Shown here piece after piece: positions 32,217-43,437 of a stretch of DNA of 64,000 nt. The DNA comes from Lepidostoma basale (taxonomy: Eukaryota > Arthropoda > Insecta > Trichoptera > Lepidostomatidae), in contig JAHDVF020000503.1 in NCBI GenBank assembly GCA_022606425.2, positions 310,001-374,000 of the forward strand, given 5' to 3'. The position numbers and the translations under genes are program-made. The notes under the pieces were generated by a model that ran no database searches, had not been told where the DNA came from, and saw only the letters and a list, made by a program, of their open reading frames with translations. Numbering within the stretch: the stretch's first letter is position 1; every line of letters starts with the position of its first letter.

Positions 32217-32359
32217 ACTGTTAACTGTTAAATTATAAAACTCTGTTTATAATATCACAACTTTTATTTAACACCCGATTTTATCAACATAGGTTGACGA
32301 AACAGCTGTCGCAAAAATGGCGAATCCAGAGTTTTACAGGTATAATTTAACAGTTAATA
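32217..32359. repeat. HH-C foldback
   Basis: Arms ttaactgttaaattataaaa (32217-32237) and its complement ending near 32359 flank one plus core: caacataggttgac, GAAAC, AGCTGT and C (about 32285-32310). The CTGATGA box has been deleted. Confidence 0.65.
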
Positions 32360-32404
32360 TGTTTTTATTTATTGTTTCCTAAACAATTATGTCATTCTCA
32401 TAAA

Positions 32405-33142
32405 AATATTATGATGAATGTTGATAACTCCAAGGTAATGATTTTTGAAAAAGAAGAAATCACGATAGTTTGGAACATTAGCGTGAATGGTGAAAATTTG
32501 GAGCAAGTAGATGAATTCGTGTATTTGGGAAGTATGTTTACAAAACATGGGCGATTTGAGTGGAGAGGGATATTGAAAGAAGAGTTGGGGCAGGCAACAA
32601 AGTGAATGGGGCACTTAAAGTTGTCATCAAAAACAAAAACCTATCCAAAAAAGCTAAAATAGCAATGCACAATGGTGTTCTTGTACCGACCCTTACGTAT
32701 AGAAGCGAAACATGGAACTTGCAAGAGAAGGATGAATGTAGAATAAATGCAGTAGAATGTGTACATACTCTGTGTATGAAAGTGTCGAATGAAAATATAA
32801 GAAGTGAATGCGGTGCGAATGATGGTGTTATGAACAATAAAATGAAAGGATCATTAAGATGGTTTGGATACATGGGAAGAATGAATGAAGAAAGAACGGT
32901 AAAAAAGTAAACCAATGTAAATGGAACTAGAAATAGAGGAAGACCGAGGAAAACTTGGCCAGATCAAAAAAATCAAATATCGAATTCCGCAACGTGAGGA
33001 GTCAGAGAATTCGACGCGCGTGCATGACACGATGTATGAATGTTGAGGAAGCGAGAGAAATATGTCAGGAAAGAAAAGTGTGGCAGTCCATTTTTTCTGC
33101 TTACCCCTTCAGGAAGACGGCGGTATGGTTAGTTAGTTTAGA
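32405..33142 (+). mobile_element. LINE-T 3' half, frameshifted
   Basis: Frames read 'MMNVDNSKVMIFEKEE', 'NISVNGENLEQVDEFVYLGS', 'VGAGNKVNGALKVVIKNKNL', 'RSETWNLQEKDECRINAVEC' and 'RACMTRCMNVEEAREICQER'. The hairpin and a short TTAGTTAG tail end it. At least three frame breaks. Confidence 0.85.
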
Positions 33143-33177
33143 CATTTTCATTCGTATTAATTACTAAAAAGGAAAAT

Positions 33178-33280
33178 TAAAAGTCGGAAAAATGTACAGG
33201 CGTTATTGTCTCGCTGTAGGAATGTAGAGGAACCTCGAGAGGTATGTCAGGATAGAGCAGTGTGGCAGTCTATCCTGAGA
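33178..33280 (+). mobile_element. LINE-T/G 3' end fragment
   Basis: Divergent coding end, from the 'RSRKNVQ' region to 'tgtggcagtctatcct', without a tail. Confidence 0.5.
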
Positions 33281-34010
33281 AACAGTTTGATGACTAAAAT
33301 GGCTGAGCCATAGAGGGCTCCCTCCGCTTACCCGAAGCTGTTATAGGCGCAGCGGCGCCTTTCGTCAGCTTCACTCGGCACTCCCTAGGCCTGTCCTCCT
33401 TCATGACTTACGTTTAAAATAATAATAATAATAATAATATTTGTATATTTGCAACCAAGAGGGACCCAGACCACATTTAAGCTACGATACTCTCTCTCGA
33501 TGTCCCGCCACAACAGCAAAAGAAAGTACACAATTGATACATAAATATATAATTGATGTATAAATAACATATGTTAGAGAAAGAATAAAAAAGAAATAAT
33601 GCACAGTAGGAGGCATAGGAGGGAGGGAGGAGAGAACATGCAGGATGGGGGAAATAAGGAAATTTATTTAGTTTGATGACTAGTTAATTTCCCAGTAAAA
33701 AGTGATTTCATGTTCTTGTACGCTATAATCGGGCGAGTGTTGTAGCCGTCGCCTTCCCTCCACCCCGCCACCCGGGACCTTTGAACATCTCGCAGACGAC
33801 CTAGTGACGTCACGCCGTCAATATTGGCGGAGATAATTACCTAACACCGAGCACACAGAGCGCATTTATTGTGTCTGGAGGAGATACTCGATGCCGGTAG
33901 ACAAACAGAACATACACCGCTCGGTACATATCTACAATAATACAGACTAATTCAGAAACGACGCAGTAGAAATAAACTGAAATTTTAAAGTAACTTCAGA
34001 ATTACAAATA
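33281..34010. other. Apparently unique sequence with one CRE-like palindrome
   Basis: Contains an (AAT)n run near 33418-33438 and a GC-rich patch 33730-33850 with TGACGTCA at 33805-33812. No coding motif. Confidence 0.35.
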
Positions 34011-34012
34011 TT

Positions 34013-34150
34013 TTCTTCTTCCTTGTTGTAGAACTATGTGGTCTGTTCTCCAAAGTGTTGTTTCTCCTGTGAGGTAGATTCCCAGCTGTCCTTCCATCTT
34101 TTAGGAGGCCTTCCACGAGGACGAGTTTCATGAGACTGGTTATGCAATAC
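34013..34150 (-). mobile_element. LINE-P 3' end
   Basis: Minus strand reads 'ETRPRGRPPKRWKDSWESTS' then a stop and an AAGAAGAAAA tail. Confidence 0.65.
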
Positions 34151-34498
34151 AATATAGGGGACGCAATGCTTCGCATACCGTGGACAGATTTCGTCAGCAA
34201 TTTGGAGGAGTGACAACTGTAGTAGACAACTGCTAAAGGACGTTAATGTCCGTAAGATTTCACATCTGGGTCACATCCTGTGGGGAGATAAATACAGTTT
34301 GCTCAAACTGATGGGAAAAATTGAGGGGCAGCGTGGTCCTGGTAGAAGGCAAACGTCTTGGCTGTGCAACATAAGATATTGGACCGGGATGAGACATGTG
34401 GGGGAGCTGTTCCGGGTTTCGCAAGATAGAGAAGCCTTCACCGGAGTGAATGCCAACGTCAGGGGACCTGATACGGCACGCGAAGAAGAAGAAGAATA
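34150..34498 (+). mobile_element. RTE-like LINE 3' end
   Basis: Reads 'VRKISHLGHILWGDKYSLLK', 'GPGRRQTSWLCNIRYWTGMR' and 'VGELFRVSQDREAF', then a GAAGAAGAAGAAG tail. A second copy is at 42316-42556. Confidence 0.72.
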
Positions 34499-34770
34499 TA
34501 GGGGAGTCTGGTGTTCTCCATTCTTTGAAAATGACCGTACCAGTCCTTTTTTCGCTGTCTGCTCCATCTTGTGATATCCTCGACCTCACATATCTCTCTT
34601 ATTCTGATGTTCCTTACTCGATCTCTCAGTGTCTTGCTGCTATCGTCCTCAGTGTCTTCATCTCGGAAGCCCTCAAAACTTATTTGTTCCTTACTGTGTC
34701 AGCCCTTGCTTCGTAGTGTAACTTTTAACTTTTAAAATTTTCACATTTAGCAATACTGAATTGCCCTCTT

Positions 34771-35211
34771 CGTGCATACTGCCGGTGATGACTTATGGGA
34801 TGGAGACTATGACCCTCACCAAGAGAAATGTAGAGAGATTAAGAGTCACGCAGCGTTCCATGGAAAGACATATGCTCGGCGTCAGCCTCCGAGATAAAAT
34901 CAGAAATGAGGAGATTAGACGCCGAACAAAAATAACAGACATCATGGAACGACTAGCGAGACTGAAGTGGCAATGGGCGGGTCATGTGGCGAGACAAGTG
35001 AGGATAGATGGACCCAGAAAATAATAAGGTGGAGACCATGGGAAAATAGGAGAAGCGTCGGCAGGCCGCAAAAAAGGTGGGCCGACGACATTGCTGCCGT
35101 GGGGGGGAAATGTGGCTGCAGCTGGCAGAAAATAGAGACGAGTGGAAAGGAAGGGAAGAGGCCTATGTCCGGCAGTGGACCGATGAAGGCTGACGAAGAA
35201 AGAGAAGAAGA
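34771..35211 (+). mobile_element. LINE-W 3' end with 12-bp target duplication
   Basis: Reads 'VMTYGMETMTLTKRNVERLR', 'QRSMERHMLGVSLRDKIRNE', 'IRRRTKITDIMERLARLKWQ' and, after a frameshift, 'GRPQKRWADDIAAVGGK'. The tail is GAAGAAGAA. Flanks aattgccctctt at 34759-34770 and 35212-35223. Confidence 0.88.
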
Positions 35212-35223
35212 AATTGCCCTCTT

Positions 35224-35881
35224 ATTGTTTTCTACACTACTGCTATACAAAAATAATCAAAACAAAATTCAAAATAATCCAGAAACGTTCAAGGGGCATG
35301 CGCATCGTGTGCATTTCGAATTACTTTCGGAGAAAACTTACTTCGGTTACTTTCTCTCTTGCTCTCTTATATTAAAAATATTCTCGCATTTTTTTTATGC
35401 GCAAGTTTTTGACTATTAATATGATATGATTTAGAAAATATTTTAGAGGTATGTCAGTGAATAACAGCCTGTATCCACCCTCTCTGCTTATTCTTTCGGA
35501 AAACGTTTAACTATCTTACAAGAGTGATGGAAAAACCGCACGTTTGAACAGGTAGTGAGTAACGCGGGCCCTACCGGTGCCAAAGGTGCGTGTGCGAATA
35601 TCAAATTACTTCACATACTACGCGGGAATAATGCAAATAATACTCATATCTGCCTTCATCAGTTCCAAGGTCGGCCACACGGCCTCTACGGCTCTGGCGG
35701 GAGGGGCGATGCAATAGTAGGGCAGTGTGCATTCTTATCAAATAGTTCTAAATGGAGAAAGACATCGAAATAAGGGTTGGTGCTGGAAATTAAATAAATG
35801 TTGCAAAATCATCACTGAAGCAAAGTTGGTAGTGGATAATGTGGTTCGAGTGCTAACCCCAATGTATATATTATATTAAGT
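35224..35881. other. Mostly unique; minor LINE-T scrap
   Basis: A 60-bp LINE-T-like scrap lies at 35446-35506 (aggtatgtcagtgaataaca...ctctctgctt). The rest is uncalled. Confidence 0.35.
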
Positions 35882-36148
35882 TTGGAGTTGGCAGAATACG
35901 GCTGGTAGTAGGATAAATGCCGCATAAATGAGATCGCTAAAAATAATGTATGAAAGAATACCGAACGAAGTAGTAAGAAAGGAATGTAAGGCGGATGAAT
36001 GCATCCTAAATAAAATCAATAAAGGGAAATATGTAGCAAATAGAAGACGAAAGAATGGTTATAAAGATGTATAATACAAACATTATGAATGGATAAAAAG
36101 TTAAGGAAGGCCAGAGAAGATATGGCATAACCAAATTAATCAATTACT
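35882..36148 (+). mobile_element. LINE-T/G internal fragment
   Basis: Covers the 'WSWQ' to 'HDQINQLL' region ('YERIPNEVVRKECKADECIL' readable), with a large deletion and no 3' end. Confidence 0.65.
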
Positions 36149-36655
36149 TAAAGTTTCTGGGGTCTAAGCAACTCAACAGGAATACCAATCTTTTAAAATA
36201 TAAGATTATCATAAGACCGGTAGTCGCCTACGGCTGTGAGACGTGGTCTCTAACGCAGGCTGACAGGTTTTTAGAGGAAAATAATGAGAACATTTTTTGG
36301 ACCCACGCTGGAGGATGGGACTTACAGAATTAAAGAAACCTTGAACTTAAAATACTGATTAACCAGGAAACAATAGTGAGATTCTGTAAGTCTACGCCTA
36401 CGGTGGGCTGGCCACGTAGGAAGAATGACAGAGGGTAGAACACCAACAATCATATCTAGATGGGTGCCCCGCGAAAAGAGACCAAGAGGCAGACCGAGAA
36501 AAAGATGGGCGGATTGCATGGAAGAAGATTGGGAGAAAATGAAAGGAGCTGGGAATGGAGAGAGATGGCCAGGGACAGAAGTCATAGAGGACCGTTGTGG
36601 AGAAGGCCAAGTCCCACACCGGGATGTAGCGCCGAGAAATGAATGAATGAATGAT
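36149..36655 (+). mobile_element. RTE-like LINE 3' end with (AATG)n tail
   Basis: Reads 'LLKYKIIIRPVVAYGCETWS', 'TEGRTPTIISRWVPREKRPR' and 'GRPRKRWADCMEEDWEKMKG'. The tail is aatgaatgaatgaatgatg. Two frameshifts. Confidence 0.75.
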
Positions 36656-36769
36656 GTTATGCACGCATGTAAGAAGTTTTCAAACACAAGTTTAGATTTT
36701 TTTCACAACACAATGTGGGAAAAACTAATTAATTATTTATCCTTGATACTTCCTATGGCCATACATCTT

Positions 36770-37225
36770 GAAGAGTCTTAGTCTCCTTGATGATTTTCGC
36801 CTAGCTCTTCGATCCTGCGCCTTTTACTCCCCGCAGTCCGATTCGCCCAACCTAGCCAGATCAGCCAGAACATTGTCCATTAGGCGCTGTCTAGGCCTTC
36901 TAAGAGGTCTTACTCCAGTCGGTCTAGACGCGTACAGGTTTTTTTTATTGCTCTGGTCTCTTCGGCTCGGCATACGTGCCCAATCCATGATAGGCAACTG
37001 GCTCTCACAGTGCTCGTTATAAGGGGCTTCCGGGTCATCGTACGGATCTCTTGGTTGGTCCTATGCCTCCAAGTTCCCGCCGCAACACCAGGTCTGGGTC
37101 CCAGGATCATTCTAAGTATTCTATTCTCAGACCAGTAGATTCTTTGTTGTTCTTTTATAGTCATTATACATGACTTAGAACCATATGTCACCACTGGCTT
37201 GATGATGGTGTTAGTGATTTATCAT
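36770..37225 (-). mobile_element. RTE-like LINE 3' end
   Basis: Minus frame gives 'VTYGSKSCIMTIKEQQRIYW', 'SENRILRMILGPRPGVAAGT' and 'SCLSWIGHVCRAEETRAIKK', followed by a decayed 'RPRRPR' region. Confidence 0.75.
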
Positions 37226-38672
37226 TGATGGCTAACTTTATTATTGTACTAATATATAATATTTAGTACAGGTTTTTTCTAATTGTTAAAAAGTTTTTAA
37301 AAATCATATTGCTCAACACATCCAAAATTACCTCACTAAAATATGTAAATTCGTTGGTACTTTTTTACACTATTTACAATCAATTTCATTCATGTCTCGT
37401 TTCATGGCATTTTTTTGTATTTCGTGAGTTGGCACGCGTGAAATATCCGGCTAACTTCATCCGTAAAAGGGTTATTGACGTCACTAATCTGGCTACCCCT
37501 TAAAAGTACGATTCGTTTATGTTCTATCTAATTGTGTAAAGCTGCGTACACACTAAAGTGTTAGGCCTCCGTGACTGCGGCACGCGCGTCGCCCGCGTAA
37601 CAGGAGCACCGCTTATGCAAGTCGGGGCTATTACTCAATAAATTAAAGGTTTATGACGCGCTCATTACCATGCAGACTGCACAAACAGCGTGCACCGTGT
37701 CAACACAGGCCGCCCGTTAATTGTTCCGTGCCAGAAAGGTGCATAGTCGGGCAGACATCTATAGTTTTTAACCGTCGCGTTGCCATGTGGTCAATTGAGT
37801 TTCCACTGCCAATTTAAAGTTGATTTTCTTAAAACCTATGGACCCTAATATTATAAAAAAAAATTGTAATCCTCCATTGAAGTGTTCTCAATATTTTGTA
37901 ATAAAAAAAAAGCAAAAAATTACTTCCTTCATCCCAAAAAAAAAAATTTTTTAAGACTGCCCTCACCTTCATTCGTGTTAAGGTAGAATTTGTTTTGCTA
38001 ATATTTACAACTTTATCAAAAGTGACAAATACTTACTCGTTGTTTTGAACGTATTATAAATTATATGTTTGGCCTTTTCTCATAGGTACGTAATAATACC
38101 GACTGTGGACGGAAACGCAGCACGCAACTTAATAATATCAGAACTGTGAAAATATTAACACTTTACCAAAAGGGACAAATATTAATACGTACTCGTTGTC
38201 TTGAACGTAGTATACATTTTGCCTAGGTGCCTTTATCATACGTAAAATTATAGCGCCACGGCGCGCGGCGCGCGCGGCGGGGCGAGACAAGTTCATACTT
38301 GGTGTCAGTTGCTCATATGCTGTGTCACATTCTATATCAGAAATCGCATGGTTCCAGAAAAAAATTAATAATGATATGTTTTTCAAATAATCCATGTATG
38401 TTATAGATATCGATCTATTCGTAATGAAATTCCCTACAAGATGACATAAATTAAATTTTGATTCATCGAGTCATATGCTTGATATTTAGATAAAGTTAGC
38501 GGTAAACTGAATTGACCACATGGGAGCGAGCGTTTTGTGTTGAACACGGTACGTTAAGGGTTAAAGAAACGAACTAACCATCACGAAGTCTCCCTTACTT
38601 TGTGAATCAATTTATTTATTTACTAGTTTATGCCTTGTAACAACCTCTGTAAACATTGTTTAGATATATTTT
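37226..38672. other. Apparently unique sequence
   Basis: No gene found. A tiny LINE-T tail (cgaactaaccatcacgaagtc) lies at 38573-38594. A GC cluster at 38250-38285 contains repeated gcgcg. An imperfect internal repeat of 'ctttaccaaaagggacaaat' and 'ctttatcaaaagtgacaaat' occurs (38160 and 38010). Confidence 0.35.
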
Positions 38673-38673
38673 T

Positions 38674-38715
38674 ACACCTGAGGATGGACGAAGTCACCTT
38701 CAAAACATGTTGAGA
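38674..38715 (+). ncRNA. Hammerhead-like core, HH-G copy (decayed)
   Basis: CTGAGGA (38678-38684), extra T, helix II GGACG/CCTTC with one mismatch, AAAA for GAAA, ACATGT and T38711. A decayed shared module (gtggaataaatagtgttatt) follows at 38753. Confidence 0.5.
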
Positions 38716-38882
38716 TTAATATTTTTATTCTGTAAAAATATTTGATAAATATAGTGGAATAAATAGTGTTATTAATTCTTTCTTCTATGTTTGCTATAAC
38801 ATTGTGTTGCGGAAACAGTAATGTTTATTTTTTTATACTTTGTACACAACACACACTTTATAACAAAAATTAAAATTAAAAA

Positions 38883-38922
38883 ATCAGACATGTTTCGGAC
38901 ACAGAAGCCCTTCGTCAGTGAT
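38883..38922 (-). ncRNA. Hammerhead-like core, HH-E copy 2
   Basis: Minus strand: ATCA (38922-38919), CTGACGA (38918-38912), extra A, helix II GGGC/GTCC with one G-U, intact GAAA, ACATGT, C at 38887, then TGAT (38886-38883) pairing back to ATCA. All core positions except the extra A agree with the hammerhead consensus. Confidence 0.68.
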
Positions 38923-39039
38923 ATACGAGTATGATAAATACATATTACAAATATTAAAAAAAAAAACCTGAATGTGGTCAGTTTTGACTCAGATTTGGAG
39001 TCAAAACTGACTATTATTTGTTTTTGAATTATTTTTGTG

Positions 39040-39215
39040 AACGTTGGATGATCGAAGTGTGCGCGTGAGATGCCTATTGGTGGCGATGAGGTTCGTAACC
39101 CATCACACCGCGTCTCCCGCGGGGGCGAAAATAGAAGGATTGAGTGCCGCATCGGTTAAAGTGTGGAAGTCCATTCTTTCTGCCTACCCCTTCGGTGAAA
39201 CGGCGTGATGGTTAG
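39040..39215 (+). mobile_element. SINE-S2 3' part
   Basis: From 'gatgatcgaagtgtgcgc' through the GC-rich core and ccgcatcggttaaag to the hairpin and a single TTAG. Confidence 0.8.
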
Positions 39216-39243
39216 TTAAATATTGAGCTGTAAGATTTATATA

Positions 39244-39408
39244 TAACTAACTAACTAACCATCACGCCGTCTCCCCGAAAGGGTAGGCAGAAAGAATGGA
39301 CTGTCACACTTTAATCGATGCGGCACTCCATCCTTCTCTTTTCGCCCCGCGGGAGACGCGGTGTGATGGGTTGCGAACCTCATCGCCACCAATAGGCATC
39401 TCCCGCAT
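39244..39408 (-). mobile_element. SINE-S2 3' part, opposite strand
   Basis: CTAA tail at 39245-39258, then hairpin and S2 core up to 'gcatctcccgc'. It lies head to head with the previous copy. Confidence 0.8.
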
Positions 39409-39437
39409 TATAATATATTTATATATTATTTATAATA

Positions 39438-39480
39438 TATCACTGATGTGCTTCTGTGTCTAAAACATGTTTGTTTTTTA
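39438..39480 (+). repeat. HH-E core, decayed
   Basis: CTGATGT (39443-39449) then GCTTCTGTGTC, AAAA, ACATGT. Helix II and G12 are lost. Confidence 0.45.
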
Positions 39481-39589
39481 TTTTTGTAATAAAGTGTGTG
39501 GTTTATGCAAAGGAAAAAAAAAGTTATTAATTGTATTCCATATGCAGACTGTTGATTTAAAAATGTACAAAAAATGATTAAGGAATATA

Positions 39590-39812
39590 TCTAACTAAAC
39601 ATCAGCCATCTCCTTGAAGGGGTTGGCAGAAAGAATGGACCGCTATATTGTTCTATCCTGACATATTTATCTCCTTCCTCAACATTCCATCGTCGTGTCA
39701 TGCAGGCACGTCAATTTCTGCGACTCCTCACGCGGCCGACATTTATTATTTTTTTGATTTGGTCGTATCATGTCTTCTTTTATTAATAGTTCTTTTAGGT
39801 CATTTACATATG
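39590..39812 (-). mobile_element. LINE-T 3' end fragment
   Basis: Decayed minus-strand copy from tail to about the 'NDLKELL' position; no frame. Confidence 0.7.
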
Positions 39813-39844
39813 CTTTAACATATTGATCGCTAAAGCAATAACAC

Positions 39845-39962
39845 TGTAGAATTCCGTAGTAATAGACGTAGGAAATTGAAAATAGCTTCGTTTAATCCAA
39901 AAATATTTTAAAAAGATTGAAAAACACGACATGTTTCGAAGGATACCTCCATCTTCAGGTGT
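39845..39962 (-). repeat. HH-G element: ribozyme-like core plus shared module
   Basis: The core is at 39924-39962 (next entry). Downstream on the minus strand, ggaattctacagtgttat (39862-39845) is the shared module. Confidence 0.65.
39924..39962 (-). ncRNA. Hammerhead-like core, HH-G
   Basis: ACAC (39962-39959), CTGAAGA (39958-39952), extra T, helix II GGAGG/CCTTC (39950-39946 and 39942-39938, one G-U), GAAA (39937-39934), ACATGT, C at 39928, then GTGT (39927-39924) closing helix I with 4 bp. Confidence 0.68.
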
Positions 39963-39999
39963 CAAAATATAATAAAAACTAAACAAAAAAATACTAATA

Positions 40000-40416
40000 T
40001 AAAAACGCATTTAAAATTTGATACAATAATTCAAATTTAAAAATTAACCTGGGCTATTTGTTATAAGTACTAATAATTATTTTTTTATCAGTGAAAACTA
40101 AAAAATAAACTAACTAACATTAAATAATAATAATACACGATTATAATAATATTAAATAATAATAATACACGATTATAATATAAACAATACATATAAAAAT
40201 AAAGTGATAATTGTAATTTAGAAAAAAAACAAACATTTGAAAAGACATAATTTATATGGAAATTAATAAATGGTTAATTTGTATTTGATTGGGAATAATA
40301 TAATTGGGCGATATAATTTTGAGATTCTTGCTGGAGTTCAAAATTATAATAAAGAAATTATTCAAATTGACATAGGAACAAATACACACAAAGGTTCGAA
40401 AAATCACGAAAATTTA
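40000..40416. other. AT-rich sequence with a short tandem duplication
   Basis: 'attaaataataataatacacg' occurs twice with 31-bp spacing (about 40119 and 40150). Nothing else recognised. Confidence 0.5.
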
Positions 40417-40475
40417 ACAGTTATGGTGATGTCAACATAGGTTGACGGAACAGCTGTCGTGAAAAATAAAAATAC
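40417..40475 (+). repeat. HH-C copy
   Basis: Helix II GTCAAC/GTTGAC is perfect (40431-40436, 40441-40446) with loop ATAG, followed by GGAA for GAAA, ACAGCTGT and C. The box before it reads atggtga instead of CTGATGA. Confidence 0.6.
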
Positions 40476-40566
40476 ATAAAAACAAAGTTTTTTTAACTGA
40501 ACAGTTTATAAGATAGTATATGTTAAGGGTATGTAGGTATACGTAAACACGGTCTGACCGAAGTAA

Positions 40567-40738
40567 TCAAATTTTAAAGGTCGGCCTTGCTAGAAGTTTG
40601 AAAAATCGACGTGCGTGTATGACTTGTTGCATGAATGTGGAGGAATCTAAAGTGGTGTGATAAGATAAATCAGTGTGGCAGTCCGTTATCTCTGCTTTCC
40701 CCTCGTAAGATAATGCGTGATGGTTTGTTGATGTTGTT
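40567..40738 (+). mobile_element. LINE-G 3' end (TTG tail)
   Basis: Close to LINE-T in the last ~150 bp, but finishing gcgtgatggtttgttgatgttgttg, showing the TTG tail of the sister family. Bases 40739-41084 are uncalled (GC-rich at 40815-40890). Confidence 0.72.
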
Positions 40739-41084
40739 GACAAATTTGGAGACATTGTATCAAAATACGCGTTTTAACATTGTCCTCATTTTTGGAATAT
40801 TATGATAAAGTGTCATGCGTCCCCGCGCATGCGCCGAATGCAAATAATGGGCGCCTAGCGGGACCGCGGGTCAGGGTCCTCTGTTGGCGCCAAATTTTAA
40901 ATTTAAATATCGAACTAAAAACAACAAACGCCATTTTGAGTCGGGTTGCCAGGTTAGTTGAAAAAAGAAAACAATAATTTTTAAACTGAATACCGATCCA
41001 CACTGTTTCGTTATTTTTCACCAAAAGTATTTAACCATATACGAGTAGATTTAAAAAATAGGAGTTTTATGAGGATAAGAAGAT

Positions 41085-41250
41085 GATTCTTCTGACATAG
41101 GTGGAGGTAAAAAAGGGGCTTATCCGGCTTCTCTGAAAATGATACAAATCGGGCAAACCTGCCTACCACAATGCCAAGAGAAGAGGAGATATAAGCTCCT
41201 TTTTAGGGCCACCCGTACAAAACTAGCTTGCCATTGCTTGAAGAAGAAGA
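41085..41250 (+). mobile_element. Probable RTE-like LINE 3' UTR
   Basis: Ends in gcttgaagaagaagatgatc. The preceding text has no frame but resembles a LINE terminus by its AAG tail alone. Confidence 0.35.
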
Positions 41251-41419
41251 TGATCATTATTATATGTTAAGACTGACACACTTGTGAATGCAAATATAAT
41301 ATCTTATTCTTCTGATTGTGGGTCTGTAGATAATATACGAGTATATATCAAACATTCAAGAAAACCTCCACATTATCAAAGCGAAAAAGAATAATGTATG
41401 ACGGTTTATGACACAAGTA

Positions 41420-41655
41420 CGGCCTTTGTGACTGAGTGGCAAGAGCTATTACTGTCACACCGAAGGTCCCGGGTTTGATTCCCGGCGATGGCAGTGAGAT
41501 TGTCACACTGTCTTTGCAGGTGTAGAATTCACGTGACATTAAAATGGCAATATATTAGCTACCTATCACATATCAAGAGAATCAATGTAATAGCTATACC
41601 ATACCTATACCATTTACATAGATTTGGCTCGCGCTCTAATAATGTAAAAAAGAAC
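41420..41655 (+). mobile_element. SINE-V, near full length
   Basis: Head with A-box-like region 'tgactgagtggcaagagc' and B box GGTTTGATTCC (one change, ~41471), body 'tgtagaattcacgtgac', and 3' end 'tttggctcgcgctctaataa'. About 235 bp in all. Confidence 0.85.
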
Positions 41656-41689
41656 AAAGATACCATGGCATGACCAAATTTATAATTAA

Positions 41690-41878
41690 TTAATATAGGA
41701 TGAAAACGTCAGTTTTCTAGAAGTTTTATTATGTTTTATGGCAATGACATGTTTCGTCCTTCAGAGGCATTATACTTCTAGAAAACTGACGGTTTCATTT
41801 GTATTAATTATTTAATATGAATTTTTACATCATTGTTCAAAAAACAATAAATACATTAATAATTTATTAAAAAGTAAA
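41690..41878. repeat. HH-A element, second half deleted
   Basis: Left arm and minus core 41744-41773 (tataatgcctctgaaggac, GAAA, ACATGT, C on that strand). Then directly the complementary outer arm 'cttctagaaaactgacgg' to 41878. Confidence 0.7.
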
Positions 41879-42019
41879 AAAGTGGCGATGAGGTTCGCAA
41901 CTCATTACACCGGGTCTACTGCGGGCGAATAGATAAGGATGGAATGCCGCTTCAGTAAAAGTGTGGCATTCCATTATTTCTGCTTACCCTTTCGTGGAGA
42001 CGACGTGATGGTTAGTTAG
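41879..42019 (+). mobile_element. SINE-S2 short insertion with 12-bp target duplication
   Basis: 141 bp of S2 3' part with hairpin and TTAG tail. Flanks ttaaaaagtaaa at 41867-41878 and 42020-42031 are identical, the same duplication size seen for LINE-T. Confidence 0.85.
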
Positions 42020-42034
42020 TTAAAAAGTAAATGA

Positions 42035-42315
42035 TCGTAATCGGAAAAATCGAAGGGCTTGCGTATCACGATGAACAAATATAGAGGAAGCTTGAAAGGT
42101 ACCAAACCATGTCAAAGGTGATTGTTTTTGAAAGGGAAGAGCAAATGGCAGTTTATAACATATGTACTCGGAAGTGTGAACTAAGAGAACTTGGAGCAGG
42201 TGAGTTAATTTGTGTATTTGGGTAGCATGTTCTCAGCGAATAACCGAACGGATAGTGACGACGAAAGAGGAGTTGGTGCGGGGAACAAAGTGAGTATGAA
42301 AAGGGTCAGTAATGC
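42035..42315 (+). mobile_element. LINE-T/G internal fragment, scrambled
   Basis: A short 3'-like piece (atcgaagggcttgcgtatca) is followed by relics of the 'VYLGSMF' and 'GAGNKVS' regions. No frame. Confidence 0.5.
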
Positions 42316-42556
42316 AGACGTACTATAGAGAGCCAGAGCCAATAGAGAGCTGTTGTCGATCGAAAAATTAGAAAGGTCTCATATTTGGGTCATGTGCTAA
42401 GGGGAGAAAAATACCCCCTCCTTCGACTAATATTGATGGTTAAAGGAGGTGGAGGGACGTCGGGGAGTTGGTAGAAGGCAGCTGTCTTGGCTGCCGAATA
42501 CTAAAGAGTGGACAGGAATTACAAGAGTTCAGAACCTGTTCCAAGTGGCACAGAAA
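42316..42556 (+). mobile_element. RTE-like LINE 3' end, second copy of the 34150 family
   Basis: Matches 'LGHVLRGEKYPLLRLI' and 'GRRQLSWLPNTKEWTGIT', with a tail of agaaaaag. It sits between LINE-T/G pieces, probably as an insertion. Confidence 0.65.
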
Positions 42557-42795
42557 AAGAATGGTTAAGAAAGTATAAGTTAATGATGTAAGTGGAGTAC
42601 GGAGTCGAGGCCGACCGAGTAAAACATGGCATGACCAAATTAATCAACTTTAAAGTTTGGTCACGTTAGAAGTCGGAAGAATCGACGTGCGTGTATGAAT
42701 CGTTGTATGAATGTGAAGGAAGCTAGAGAGGTGTGGCGGTCCATTCTCTCTGCCTATCCCTGCGGGGAAACGGCGTGATGGTTAGTTAGTAATCG
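42557..42795 (+). mobile_element. LINE-T/G 3' end
   Basis: From 'RMVKKV' through 'SRGRPSKTWHDQIN' to hairpin CCC/GGG (loop TGCG) and TTAGTTAGT. Bases 42796-43149 hold no feature I recognise. Confidence 0.78.
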
Positions 42796-43149
42796 CGAGA
42801 CGTACTCTCAACGCTAGGAACCTGTCAACCTAGAATATGTAAAATTATGTTTTTTTAGAATTAAAGCACCAGTTATCAACAGCTCTCCATTGGCGAGAGC
42901 GCGTACGAGTTTTTTGTGTATTTTTTTATTGGCTGCTCATTGCTCTCCCGATGCGCTATGCAGTCCGGGTACCGCGGGCCACGGACGTCTGTCCAGTTAT
43001 TGGCAACAAGTGGTCAATGGCCGGGTAGCTTTGCCTACACCAGATTAATAGTTTTCATTTCATTTTATGTCTGGCCAGTCGCTGTTAAATGAGAGTCGCA
43101 CAGGATATAGAAAAATAGAGAACGCTTGAAGAGGCCTAAAACTAGATGA

Positions 43150-43437
43150 ACAGCCAGCAACTAGCACATGTATCTACGATGAGAGATCTCGGGATCATCT
43201 ATGAGAGTAGGCTGACTTTTCGTGCACCTATCGAGAGGATTTGAGACATTGCATTTGACGATGTTGGGCTTCATCGTCCGGACCGGAAGAGTTTGGTTTG
43301 GTTCAGAGTGGACTCGAAAGTGGTTCTGTGATATGGAGTCCTCACGAGGCGAGATATTCCGTTATGCTGGAGAGGGTCCATTTTGCGGTTTGTAATGTCT
43401 TTTGAGTTAATAAACTGATTTGAGTTGATTTGATTTG
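43150..43437 (+). mobile_element. LINE-C1 with large internal deletion
   Basis: Starts at the thumb region ('STMRDLGIIYESRLTFRAPI'), continues 'DDVGLHRPDRKSL' and 'LTRRDIPLCWRGS', then jumps at about 43380 to the last 55 bp of 3' UTR with a TTGAT tail. Confidence 0.8.
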
